The notes beneath the pieces were generated by a model. The model made no database searches. It worked only from the letters and a program-made list of their open reading frames with translations, and had not been told where the DNA came from. DNA of 12,641 bases, taken from the NCBI GenBank assembly GCA_905236225.1, contig CAJOPM010000140.1, positions 1 through 12,641 on the forward strand, read 5' to 3'. Each line of letters begins with the position of its first letter. The first letter of the stretch is position 1. Shown here piece after piece: positions 1 to 7,761 of this stretch. The DNA is from an uncultured Eubacterium sp. (GTDB lineage Bacteria; Bacillota; Clostridia; Lachnospirales; Lachnospiraceae). Both the position numbers and the translations under genes were made by a program.

Positions 1-1007
1 AGCGTCTCATATATTTTTTTAGCATCTTTATTTAACACAAGCTCTTTTATCCTGCTTTCATACTCATCTTGTCCCGTATGCATATCAAACCACTTTACAA
101 TCTGCTTATCATCGCATATTTTTCCTAACACATCGATGCACTCATCCTTATCGGTTTTTCCATCGCGGGTATATTTAATAAGCTCCAGCATTTGATTATA
201 AATCGAGTTAAACCAATAGTTATTTGAATAATTTGATTCAAAATTATATTCATCTGCAAACCATGACGTGTAAAGCTTGTAATTGCACACAATCGTTTCA
301 AATATCGTGTTATCAAATTTTGATGAGAGCGACCCTTCACTTCTTACATAATAATACAGCGGTCCGTCTAAGAAACAGATATTATCAGCATAGCGTAAAA
401 ATTCCACTACGAAAGGCCGATCCTCCCACTTTCGCCTGTTTACATCAAATTTGATATCAAAATCCGAGATTATACTCGCCTTGTAAAATTTGTTCACCAC
501 AAAATCATCTATAAAATCTTCATTTCTTTCCTGAAGATTAAGCATCTGTGGAAGCACTCTGCTCTTAATATATTCTCTGTCCAGAAGAATATTTTTAGCA
601 TGTGAGTATGTTTTAGGCGGCATAATTTGATCATTCGTTACATAAGACCATCCATAGTGTATAATATCCGGATTAAATTTATCTATCATATTGCTAACTT
701 CATAATAAAGCATATTTGATACATAGTCGCCTGCATCAACAAATGTTATATAGTCACCTTTAGCTTTTAAAATTCCGGCATTTCTTGCCTTGCAAACAGA
801 AGCCTCTGTTAGATTTAGCACCAACATATTACTGTGCCATTTAGAATATTCCTCTAATATAGATAAACTGTCATCTGTAGATGCGTTATTTACTGCAATA
901 ATCTCAATATCGCATTGCGGATTATTCTGATTAATAATACTGTCTAATGTAACTTTTATGCTATCACCCGAATTATACACAGGGATAATTACCGAAACTT
1001 TGATCAT
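1..1007 (-). CDS. Glycosyltransferase family 2, C-terminus cut by the window edge; degenerate acidic motifs
   Basis: An open frame runs from the ATG at 1007 to the left edge without a stop: 335 codons plus two bases. By translation it is a GT2 protein: MIKVSVIIPVYNSGDS at the start, CKARNAGILKAKGDY (72-86), VNKFYKASIISDF (171-183) and KWEDRPF (193-199) as the likely catalytic acidic pair, then YYYVRSEGSLSS. Two motifs depart from the family norm. The nucleotide-binding DDGS is NNAS (40-43) and the metal-binding DSDD is DAGD (91-94). The frame is intact and other family landmarks are kept, so it does not look like a decaying gene; the changes may reflect a different donor or metal-independent binding. 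The start overlaps the pyruvyl transferase stop (ATGA). A purine-rich tract with AAGGAG and AGGAG lies 10 or more bases upstream. A protein of 335 residues or more is normal for this family. Confidence 0.88.
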   Translation of the reverse strand, partial: MIKVSVIIPVYNSGDSIKVTLDSIINQNNPQCDIEIIAVNNASTDDSLSILEEYSKWHSNMLVLNLTEASVCKARNAGILKAKGDYITFVDAGDYVSNMLYYEVSNMIDKFNPDIIHYGWSYVTNDQIMPPKTYSHAKNILLDREYIKSRVLPQMLNLQERNEDFIDDFVVNKFYKASIISDFDIKFDVNRRKWEDRPFVVEFLRYADNICFLDGPLYYYVRSEGSLSSKFDNTIFETIVCNYKLYTSWFADEYNFESNYSNNYWFNSIYNQMLELIKYTRDGKTDKDECIDVLGKICDDKQIVKWFDMHTGQDEYESRIKELVLNKDAKKIYET

Positions 1008-1028
1008 CTACTCTTCTCTCCTCTCCTT
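1004..1028 (-). promoter_or_regulatory. ATGA stop/start overlap with purine-rich ribosome binding tract
   Basis: The TGA of the pyruvyl transferase gene (1006-1004) overlaps the ATG of the last GT2 (1007-1005). Upstream, 1028-1008 is almost pure purine and holds AAGGAG (1028-1023) and AGGAG (1022-1018), inside the codons for the basic C-terminus of the pyruvyl transferase. The spacers (10 bases or more) are longer than ideal, so re-initiation by ribosomes ending the upstream gene is likely. This fixes the GT2 start at 1007. Confidence 0.75.
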
Positions 1029-2092
1029 GTAAACAATTTATCTAAAAGCCTGAAATGCTCTTCTGACTTTATTGAAAGCTCTTTAATTAATTCCTCTGAA
1101 ACAGCCACTGCCTCATTATCATCTAATATATATTTATAAGTCTCTTCTTTTCTAATGTCGCAAATGTTTCCTAAATAACCTATATCTTCGAGCATATTAA
1201 CTGTCTTGTTGCTGTATACTATCGGCAAAATCCTACATCCATAAGAGAGTCCTATTACTGCTGCATGAAATCTGCTGGCAAGCACAACCTCGGCTGATTC
1301 AAATAAGTTAAGTATTTCAAGATGATTCTTTCCATTATAGCTAATAATTCTAACCTCTGATTTTATCATCTCAGATAAGTCGATAGCCACCCTCTCATCT
1401 CCTTCATCAACACAAAAAGGTACGATATTAACAGCATATCCCATAGAAGCGTATTTATCTGCTGCCTTTGCCAAATGTCTTAGATATTCCTCTTTTTTGT
1501 CACAGATATCTTCTCTGCTCTCACATTCTATCGGCGCTATTATTATCTCTCTTTTTTTATCTTTGATTATTTTTTTTGCCAAAGAAAACAATATATCCGG
1601 TGCCAACCTGCTGTTATTATTGTTTGAAAACAGTTCATATGAATATTTGTCTCTAAAGCATATATCCTTAAGTTTTGCAAACTGCGTCCCCATTTTATTT
1701 TTATATTCCTCTGTCTGATATGGTCCAAAATTTGCGCCTATAACATAAAAGGGATACTGCCCCGATTGAAACTCCCACCAAGCTACTATATTTTCCCAAG
1801 TCGGATATTCCATAAATATAGAACCGCCTATATATATCACAGCATCGCATTGCTTCTTGAGCTTATCAAGATAATTTGCAACTAAGGACGGCCGCAGTCT
1901 TTGCATCATTTTAAATTTTTTTGAATCTTTGTCTATAACTGCAAGATTTTTGATATCACTGTAAATCTGCGCATTTGCAGCTGTAGAATACATATAAAAC
2001 TTAACATGACTATATCTTGCGGTGATTTTTCGTATAAATAAATCATCCCCTAAATTGACATGGTCATATGCGTGTAAAAAAGCTTTCATCAT
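1004..2092 (-). CDS. Polysaccharide pyruvyl transferase
   Basis: A 362-residue member of the polysaccharide pyruvyl transferase family (PF04230; relatives are CsaB and the Pss/Ams ketal transferases). It would transfer pyruvate from phosphoenolpyruvate to a sugar to form a ketal, adding negative charge to the polymer. Motifs seen: NLGDDLFI (13-20), VIYIGGSIF (85-93), YVIGANFGPY (116-125), FRDKYSYEL (146-154), APDILFSL (165-172) and LASRFHAAVIGLSYG (271-285), where Arg274 and His276 are the family's conserved pair. The fold is GT-B-like and cytoplasmic. The annotated start is the first of two tandem ATGs; the second, at 2089, has the better ribosome binding site spacing. The first ATG overlaps the flippase stop and its own stop overlaps the next start, both as ATGA, so three genes are translationally linked. 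Confidence 0.92.
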   Translation of the reverse strand: MMKAFLHAYDHVNLGDDLFIRKITARYSHVKFYMYSTAANAQIYSDIKNLAVIDKDSKKFKMMQRLRPSLVANYLDKLKKQCDAVIYIGGSIFMEYPTWENIVAWWEFQSGQYPFYVIGANFGPYQTEEYKNKMGTQFAKLKDICFRDKYSYELFSNNNNSRLAPDILFSLAKKIIKDKKREIIIAPIECESREDICDKKEEYLRHLAKAADKYASMGYAVNIVPFCVDEGDERVAIDLSEMIKSEVRIISYNGKNHLEILNLFESAEVVLASRFHAAVIGLSYGCRILPIVYSNKTVNMLEDIGYLGNICDIRKEETYKYILDDNEAVAVSEELIKELSIKSEEHFRLLDKLFTRRGEKSR

Positions 2093-2106
2093 TTTCCTTT
2101 AAAGGA
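2087..2106 (-). promoter_or_regulatory. Tandem-ATG start with ribosome binding site inside a 12-base palindrome
   Basis: The junction reads ATGATGA on the minus strand. AAAGGA (2100-2095) stands only 2 bases before the first ATG (2092) but 5 bases before the second (2089), so the second is the better-spaced start and the first gives the overlap with the flippase stop. The site lies in the perfect palindrome TCCTTTAAAGGA (2095-2106). Without a loop this would fold only weakly, so a regulatory role is uncertain. Confidence 0.6.
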
Positions 2107-3633
2107 TATTAGCTTCTTTAGAATATCCTTAAAAACCCCCTGCTCATAATTATTCATTGTTACAAACCATGTAAATGCCACAAATATTATCAAAAATAAA
2201 ACTATATATACAATAAATACTATTAGACTCTGTATAGGTGCAAAATATGTCAGTATCAAAAACGATATGCATAGTACCGCCGGAATTATGCTCATTTTAA
2301 TAATATTTTTCCAAAACATCGGTATGTTAAGTCCTATTTTTTTATAATAAAAAATATTCATAACAATTCCCTGCCCTAATACATATGCTGCGCAGGTACA
2401 TACGGCTGCCCCTATTATTCCGAATTTTGGAATTGTAAGATAAGTCGCCAATACATTAATTACGGCTATAATTGCATAAACAATAGCCCTGAACTGATGT
2501 CTCTTTTGCGCGACAATAATGTTGTATGCAACATTTTGTATAAGCGGCACGGCCAACGGCAACATCACCAGCAATCCTATATAATATGCTTTTTCATAGC
2601 CTTTTCCTGCCCAAAAAAGTATAAACTGCCTGCCAAATACTATATATCCTGATAACACAAGCGAAACGATAAGGTATTGAAGTCTGCCTATACGAATAAG
2701 CAGCTCGCTAAGCTCACTTGTTGACCGCTCTTCTACAACCATAGTTGTAACTCTGGTACCAAAAACTCCACTTATAGCTGCTGACATATTAGACAGCATA
2801 GATGTAAATGTACCTCCGATATTGTATACCGCAACTGCAACAGAACTGACCATAGCGCCAATAAGGACCTTATCTGTAGCCCAGTAAAGCATATCTACTA
2901 TAGTGCTAAGAAATATAAATGCCGAAAACTTCCATATTTCTTTAAGCAGATAAAATGGCATATTCTTAAAACTTGCACTTACCCTTAGTCTTCTCTTGCA
3001 ATAAATCCAAAGAATAATGCCTGTTAATATCTGCATAACCAAGGCCACAATTGCCATCCCGACAGATGCCATCCCGGCAAATAATACTATCAGATTAAAT
3101 ACCGGTGCAGCTATAGTAAATATGCAGTCTAAAATCTTGCGAAAGATATATCTTTCATACACAATGACAATTGATGAAAATACACTTGTCGGAAACGAAA
3201 CTGCAGTAGATAGTGCCATAATCACTATCAGTATTTTTAATCTTTCTATTTCACTTTGAGTTAGACCTTCTCCAAAGAATTCTCCTGCAAACTGCGGTAA
3301 TATAGCTCCCAGCGCGCATACAACAGCTGCCAGGGCGCTATACATTACGATAAACATTCCTATGCATCGCTGCATTAAATCTTTATCTCCCTTTACCTTG
3401 TACTCTGTAATATATCTGTTTACGGCCGCACCCATACCAAAGGTCAGCAAGCCCAAATATCCAACTACGGAATTTGACAGACTATATACCCCGTACTCGC
3501 CCTGTCCTAAGATTCTTAGCATAATAGGAGTATATAAAAGCGGTATAATCGTGCTGATTATTAAATTAACATATGTAAGTATGGAGCCAACTCTAAGTTG
3601 ATTAAGTTCTCCAATCCTTTTACTTAATCCCAT
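2089..3633 (-). CDS. Wzx-type polysaccharide flippase (MOP superfamily)
   Basis: A 514-residue integral membrane protein with about 14 hydrophobic stretches by eye (for example 17-38, 90-112, 134-157, 168-211, 237-290, 319-341, 350-372, 382-428, 446-491). The N-terminus carries the pattern of Wzx-like flippases: RVGSILTYVNLIIS, then PIMLRILGQGEYGVYSL (36-52) and GMGAAVNRYITEY (66-78). The length and topology match the family. It is expected to move the undecaprenyl-diphosphate-linked repeat unit from the inner to the outer face of the membrane for the polymerase. It is the only flippase in the window and supports the Wzx/Wzy model rather than an ABC-transporter or synthase route. CAGGG sits 6-7 bases before the ATG. 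Its stop overlaps the start of the pyruvyl transferase gene (ATGA). Confidence 0.94.
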   Translation of the reverse strand: MGLSKRIGELNQLRVGSILTYVNLIISTIIPLLYTPIMLRILGQGEYGVYSLSNSVVGYLGLLTFGMGAAVNRYITEYKVKGDKDLMQRCIGMFIVMYSALAAVVCALGAILPQFAGEFFGEGLTQSEIERLKILIVIMALSTAVSFPTSVFSSIVIVYERYIFRKILDCIFTIAAPVFNLIVLFAGMASVGMAIVALVMQILTGIILWIYCKRRLRVSASFKNMPFYLLKEIWKFSAFIFLSTIVDMLYWATDKVLIGAMVSSVAVAVYNIGGTFTSMLSNMSAAISGVFGTRVTTMVVEERSTSELSELLIRIGRLQYLIVSLVLSGYIVFGRQFILFWAGKGYEKAYYIGLLVMLPLAVPLIQNVAYNIIVAQKRHQFRAIVYAIIAVINVLATYLTIPKFGIIGAAVCTCAAYVLGQGIVMNIFYYKKIGLNIPMFWKNIIKMSIIPAVLCISFLILTYFAPIQSLIVFIVYIVLFLIIFVAFTWFVTMNNYEQGVFKDILKKLISFKGK

Positions 3634-3646
3634 AAAACACCCTGTT

Positions 3647-4615
3647 CTATCTATGAATTAATTTAGCAATTTTTTCTTTTCTGGACATTGATTTTTGTTC
3701 TTTGTATAATTTATTTCCATCAGGCAGCGAAAATATCTGACTTTTCTTCTGCGCCGCATTAAGGTGCGGATTATGCATAATAAAATACGCACACATTACT
3801 GCCTGCTTCTTGGTATCCTCTTCTAATTTACGATTTATTTCATCTTCACTAAGCTTTGCTATCTTATAAAGCAGCCTGGCATTATCAAGCGAGCTGCTAT
3901 ATTCATCTGCCGTATAATTAAACATAAGTGAGTCATCTGAGTCTCTTAAATAATGATATGTAACTGCGTTAACTGCTCTGGCGCTATCACTGTTATCTAT
4001 CAGATATTTTTCAAGATACATAAGTATAAATCTAAGATCTTCTCCTATCTTTAAGCTTTCATCAAATCTTATATTATGCTCGTTTATAATATCTCTTAGA
4101 AATATCTTATTCCAAAGCATCTGCAAGAGTCTTCCCTCGTAGAGATTGATTATTTCTTCTGTGATACTAAAGCTGCTTTCATCTTCATCATTACTGTATA
4201 AAAATATTTCAGCCTTTGCCGCATGCACTTCATCATGATTTAAGTATCCCATGATTGCAAATGCACCTTCGCCTTTTGAAATAACATCTACCGCTTGTGC
4301 CACAAAATTTTTCTCAACATAATCGTCACTGTCAACAAACATAATATACTTGCCTGTTGCATTTTCAAGTCCTCTGTTTCTGGTATATGATACGCCTTTG
4401 TTCTCAATATTTTTATACAGGAAAATTCTATCATCCTCACCCGCTAATTCCTGACAGATTTTATAGCATTTCCCTCCATCCGGTGATGCATCTTCGATAA
4501 TTATTATTTCTATATTTGTATATATGCCGCCTGTAATGCTTCTTATGCATCTTTTGATAGTTCCGGATGCATTATATGCCGGCACAATAATACTAACCTT
4601 TTCTTTGTTCATCAT
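3647..4615 (-). CDS. Glycosyltransferase family 2 (GT-A fold)
   Basis: A 322-residue GT2 enzyme with SIIVPAYN (8-15), IEDASPDGG (40-48), TRNRGLENATG (78-88), VDSDD (94-98), WNKIF (168-172) and IGEDLRF (190-196). The first Asp of the usual DDGS is Glu here, a conservative change. The C-terminus ends in a basic cluster (KSMSRKEKIAKLIHR). Two ATG codons stand in tandem at the start. AAGGA lies 5 bases before the first and 8 before the second, so either works; the first is used here. The start lies within the end of the Caps_synth gene, so translation is probably coupled to it. The flippase follows after 13 bases. Expected to transfer one sugar during repeat-unit assembly on the cytoplasmic face. 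Confidence 0.93.
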   Translation of the reverse strand: MMNKEKVSIIVPAYNASGTIKRCIRSITGGIYTNIEIIIIEDASPDGGKCYKICQELAGEDDRIFLYKNIENKGVSYTRNRGLENATGKYIMFVDSDDYVEKNFVAQAVDVISKGEGAFAIMGYLNHDEVHAAKAEIFLYSNDEDESSFSITEEIINLYEGRLLQMLWNKIFLRDIINEHNIRFDESLKIGEDLRFILMYLEKYLIDNSDSARAVNAVTYHYLRDSDDSLMFNYTADEYSSSLDNARLLYKIAKLSEDEINRKLEEDTKKQAVMCAYFIMHNPHLNAAQKKSQIFSLPDGNKLYKEQKSMSRKEKIAKLIHR

Positions 4616-4625
4616 TTAATTCCTT
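4593..4625 (-). promoter_or_regulatory. 23-base gene overlap with internal ribosome binding site
   Basis: The GT2 start (4615) lies 23 bases inside the end of the Caps_synth gene, in another frame. AAGGA (4625-4621), within the Caps_synth coding sequence, sits 5 bases before the first of two tandem ATGs and 8 before the second. The arrangement suggests coupled translation of the two glycosyltransferases. Confidence 0.7.
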
Positions 4626-5621
4626 ATTCTTAATAAATCCATAGAGCGTCAATTTACCATCGGCAGTATATTCAATAAAATCATCTTTGTTAGTGAGCTT
4701 GTGCATTTTAGTTGTTTTTGTAAGTTTTTTGTAGAGTTCATCTGAATACGGCTCATTAAAATGCGTATACATTTCAAATACATCCGTATTATTATCCTGA
4801 ATAGAATCTATCACTTCTCTTACATACGGAATCATTTTATAAGCTGATAATATAAAATAATCTATAAGCACATAATCGATTACGCTCTCATAATCCGACC
4901 ACCATTTATAAAAAGCCTCAAGCACAAATTTAAACAGCGGGAACTGATTAGAGCCCGAAAGCATAAATCCGCACCAGCGTCCTTTACAAGCTTCTCTTTG
5001 CCACTTTATGGGGTCGTACATCTTTTGACAATACATATCATGATTTAAAAAATCGTCGCTGATCGTATCAGCGCTGATATATACGGTTGCGTCAATCCAA
5101 AATCCGCCATACTTGCTTAAAAGTGCCATTCTTAATATATCTGACATCTCCGTATATGTGATTTTACCCTGCTTAAACTTACTTTGAATATGATTAGGGA
5201 ACGTTACATAATCAAGATAATTATCAAGTGTAATAAGAATCAGCCTGGCTTTATCATAGTCTATAACTTCTTTTAGCCTTTTGTAGCAAATTTCAGATAC
5301 CTGTGTCATACTATCTTCACCCTGCCACCAACAGCACCAAATCGGTACGCGGCCACTTTGGGGGTCAATATTATATTGCAGCTTTTGAGGCCTTTTATAC
5401 TCAAGCTTTGCATACTCCATTGCTAAGGGTCTTATATAATCATCTACGTATTCTTCTATTGTCTTAATATATCTTTCTGTTTTATTGTGAGGCTTTAATT
5501 CATCTATAAAAATTTCTCTTGCTACCTTTTTTCCAAACTGGGGTTTTTTATTTTTATATAATTTTATTCCTCTTAATATTCGCTGCATAAGGTGCAACGC
5601 TCTTAATGCAAGACGTCTCAT
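4593..5621 (-). CDS. Capsular polysaccharide synthesis glycosyltransferase (Caps_synth, GT32-like)
   Basis: A 342-residue protein with the features of the Caps_synth family, related to GT32 enzymes with an Och1-type DXD region. Seen are IWCCWWQG (94-101), which opens the sugar-nucleotide fold, then LDNYLDYV (132-139), MSDILRMALLSKYGG (159-173) and FWIDATVY (174-181). The SDILR...YGG...D block is the donor- and metal-binding core, with Asp177 as the expected key acid. The first 25 residues (MRRLALRALHLMQRILRGIK...) form a basic amphipathic helix that could bind the membrane surface. The start has AGAGG with a 9-base spacer. The last 23 bases overlap the start of the following GT2 gene, the longest overlap in the window. 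It likely adds a sugar (galactose or a similar hexose is common in this family) to the repeat unit, but the donor is unproven. Confidence 0.88.
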   Translation of the reverse strand: MRRLALRALHLMQRILRGIKLYKNKKPQFGKKVAREIFIDELKPHNKTERYIKTIEEYVDDYIRPLAMEYAKLEYKRPQKLQYNIDPQSGRVPIWCCWWQGEDSMTQVSEICYKRLKEVIDYDKARLILITLDNYLDYVTFPNHIQSKFKQGKITYTEMSDILRMALLSKYGGFWIDATVYISADTISDDFLNHDMYCQKMYDPIKWQREACKGRWCGFMLSGSNQFPLFKFVLEAFYKWWSDYESVIDYVLIDYFILSAYKMIPYVREVIDSIQDNNTDVFEMYTHFNEPYSDELYKKLTKTTKMHKLTNKDDFIEYTADGKLTLYGFIKNKELNDEQRKG

Positions 5622-5633
5622 AGTTCTTTACCT

Positions 5634-6617
5634 CTAATCAAACATATCATCCTGATCATTAACAGTATTTGAAACTCTGTCTCTTTTCGTAATAATCTTT
5701 TGAGGCGACATCATCATATATTTAAAAATATAAAATTTTAACACTTTATTGTAGCTGCCTCTTATAAAATCCTTTTTATATTTTGTGATACATTCTTTTA
5801 TCTTATCTATAAGTTCTTTATCTATGTTGCTTCTTCTGAAAAACTGAATAAAATTATCCGCCATATGTTCAAGAAACTCATCTTTGATTTGCGGCATATG
5901 TTCTTTTATATTTTCATATCTTTTATCTATAAAATCAATCTGATCATAAAAACGCATCTTAGCCTTTAGAGGATTGTTCATAAGACTTTGTTTTCTTATG
6001 CGATATTTATAAAGCAGTTTATCCGTCTGTACAATCTTATCGGCATTCATGATCAGCTTATATGTAAAGAACTCATCATCTATCTGATGACCTCTTTCAA
6101 ATCGGATATCCGATATAACACTCTTTTTAAAAAGCTTATTCCAAATCAGAGCGCAGCTGTAATCTTTCACAAAATTAACCAGATACTCTTCTTTGCTATA
6201 GATTTTTTTTAAATTATTAAAATGAAACGGACAAGCTTTGTCTTTATACATAGTCTGATAGCCGCATACACTTACATCCGCCCCGCTATTTACAAGATTT
6301 GTTAAAAGCGTTTCTATAAACGTATCTTCTATGACATCATCGCTGTCCACAAAAGTTATATAACTGCCCGTAGCAATATCAAGCCCTGCGTTTCTTGCTC
6401 CTGCAGCCCCGGTATTTTTTTGATGAATCACTAAAAAGCGCTCATCATCTAATGCAAACTCATCACAAATTCTGCCGCAGCTATCTGGCGATTCATCATC
6501 TATTAAAATTATTTCGATATTATGGTATGTCTGATTTTTAATAGATATAAGACATTCTTCTATATACTGTTCAACTGCATATACCGGAACTATAATCGAT
6601 ACCTTATTATCTTCCAT
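5634..6617 (-). CDS. Glycosyltransferase family 2 (GT-A fold)
   Basis: A 327-residue GT2 enzyme. Motifs seen are SIIVPVY (7-13), IDDESPD (39-45), ARNAGLD (74-80), VDSDD (90-94), NKLFKKSVISDIRF (160-173) and QIDDEFF (178-184). In the last, Asp-Asp-Glu stands where most relatives have Glu-Asp. The glycine of the usual DDGS is replaced by Glu, a substitution tolerated in many capsule GT2s. The tail after residue 215 is rich in Lys, Ile and aromatic residues and likely helical. AAGG precedes the ATG by 7 bases. The stop codon overlaps the ribosome binding site of the following Caps_synth gene (TTAGAGG), coupling the two. Its closest companion in the window is the GT2 at 7762-8754. Specificity cannot be told. 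Confidence 0.92.
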   Translation of the reverse strand: MEDNKVSIIVPVYAVEQYIEECLISIKNQTYHNIEIILIDDESPDSCGRICDEFALDDERFLVIHQKNTGAAGARNAGLDIATGSYITFVDSDDVIEDTFIETLLTNLVNSGADVSVCGYQTMYKDKACPFHFNNLKKIYSKEEYLVNFVKDYSCALIWNKLFKKSVISDIRFERGHQIDDEFFTYKLIMNADKIVQTDKLLYKYRIRKQSLMNNPLKAKMRFYDQIDFIDKRYENIKEHMPQIKDEFLEHMADNFIQFFRRSNIDKELIDKIKECITKYKKDFIRGSYNKVLKFYIFKYMMMSPQKIITKRDRVSNTVNDQDDMFD

Positions 6618-6621
6618 AACT

Positions 6622-7758
6622 CTACCTTCTTAGCACTTTATGAATAACCTTCTTAACAGGTGAGGGAATATTTTTAGAAGCCCACATAATCATCTTTTCC
6701 TTATCGCCTTTTATAGCCCTCTTATATGCCTTAATATTCTTTGAATAGGCATCATCTATCTGCTCCTGCGAGTAACATATATTCCCGCCTCTTTCTATGA
6801 CATATTGTCTGAAATCATCCGTAATGGTAAATAGAAACGGTCCCGCACCGATATTTTGCGGATATCCCTCTATAGGCTCTGAATATATGTCTACCATCGT
6901 TGCTTTTTGTCCCATCATTTGTAAAAACATCGACAAATTCTCGTGTGGCAGCGATGTTTTGTTAAGCACTGTTAGCTTAGGTTTATTTAAATATGCAAAT
7001 ACACATCCTAGCGGAAGTGTTCCGTTCATACAGGTAATGCTCTTAGCGTGATTCCATATGTGTATCTGCTGAGTAAGCGTTAGCTGCTCAGGATAAATCA
7101 CCTCATCACCGCAACTTTTTAAGCACTCCTGTATCAGTTCTTCACCGAACTCTGTTCCTATTGCTTTATTAAATGCTCGTCTCGAAAAATACACATGATC
7201 ATAATTCTTAATGTCGCAATCTGTCTTTAGGGCAGCTTTTGCTACACTTTCAAATGTTCTGATGAATTGCGCCGAATAATAGCTACAGGACTTATTAGAA
7301 CATTCCGGCAGATAAACTCTTTTAAATCTGGTAGGTACATTTACCTGATAAAGCTGTTCATCTTGTATCCCAAGAAGATGCAGAAATTCAAGATAGTTCC
7401 CGCAAGGTTTCTGCTCGCCTATATATGCCACCTTCATATCTTTGTTAAAGGCCTTCTCCTGCATAAAATGCATTCTTCCTGTAAGATCTACTAAAAAATG
7501 CCCCCAATGCATAAAAAACAAGCCTATATATACTGCATACGAATCAACATATTCTTCCGCCTCACTCTGCCAATCATATTTGCCTCCGCATGTTGCCCAA
7601 CCTCCATCGTAAAATGAAGCCTCTATAAAGTTATTATCTTTATCACACACCCCGCCTAATCCCCACATAGGATAGTCGCCTATAATTTTTTGGGGAAGTA
7701 TTATTCCCTCTTCAATTATATGGTATGTAACATTGTCAATTTTATTATATGTGCCCAT
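6622..7758 (-). CDS. Glycosyltransferase family 61 (DUF563-type)
   Basis: A 378-residue protein recognised as a bacterial GT61/DUF563 member. The segment HWGHFLVD (84-91) is the hallmark His-His-Phe-Asp motif of the family. Downstream are LYLPECS-like sequence (RVYLPECS, 147-154), VYFSRRAF (189-196) and a donor-site-like stretch NHAKSITCMNGTLPLGCVF (236-254), the place where related proteins have a small-residue-rich loop. No signal peptide or membrane span is visible; a basic C-terminal helix (about 360-378) could touch the membrane. GT61 includes plant and animal xylosyl- and GlcNAc-transferases as well as poorly characterised bacterial proteins from capsule loci. A role in adding a sugar of the repeat unit is inferred from context. 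The ATG has AAGG 8 bases upstream. Gaps of 3 and 4 bases to its neighbours place it in the operon. It is cysteine-rich compared with its neighbours. Confidence 0.85.
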   Translation of the reverse strand: MGTYNKIDNVTYHIIEEGIILPQKIIGDYPMWGLGGVCDKDNNFIEASFYDGGWATCGGKYDWQSEAEEYVDSYAVYIGLFFMHWGHFLVDLTGRMHFMQEKAFNKDMKVAYIGEQKPCGNYLEFLHLLGIQDEQLYQVNVPTRFKRVYLPECSNKSCSYYSAQFIRTFESVAKAALKTDCDIKNYDHVYFSRRAFNKAIGTEFGEELIQECLKSCGDEVIYPEQLTLTQQIHIWNHAKSITCMNGTLPLGCVFAYLNKPKLTVLNKTSLPHENLSMFLQMMGQKATMVDIYSEPIEGYPQNIGAGPFLFTITDDFRQYVIERGGNICYSQEQIDDAYSKNIKAYKRAIKGDKEKMIMWASKNIPSPVKKVIHKVLRR

Positions 7759-7761
7759 TTT

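Noticed and set aside
125..340. A 71-codon open frame on the minus strand inside the left-edge GT2
   Set aside because: It is in another frame of the long GT2 frame that runs from 1007 to the edge, has no family resemblance and no good ribosome binding site.
2095..2106. The palindrome TCCTTTAAAGGA as a terminator or operator
   Set aside because: No loop, no following T-run in the direction of transcription, and it lies in the coding end of the flippase; it is noted only as part of the start site.
5634..6617. DDES instead of DDGS in this GT2 as evidence of inactivation
   Set aside because: The two Asp residues are kept, DSDD is intact, and an acidic DDE stands at the catalytic position; the Gly to Glu change is seen in active relatives.
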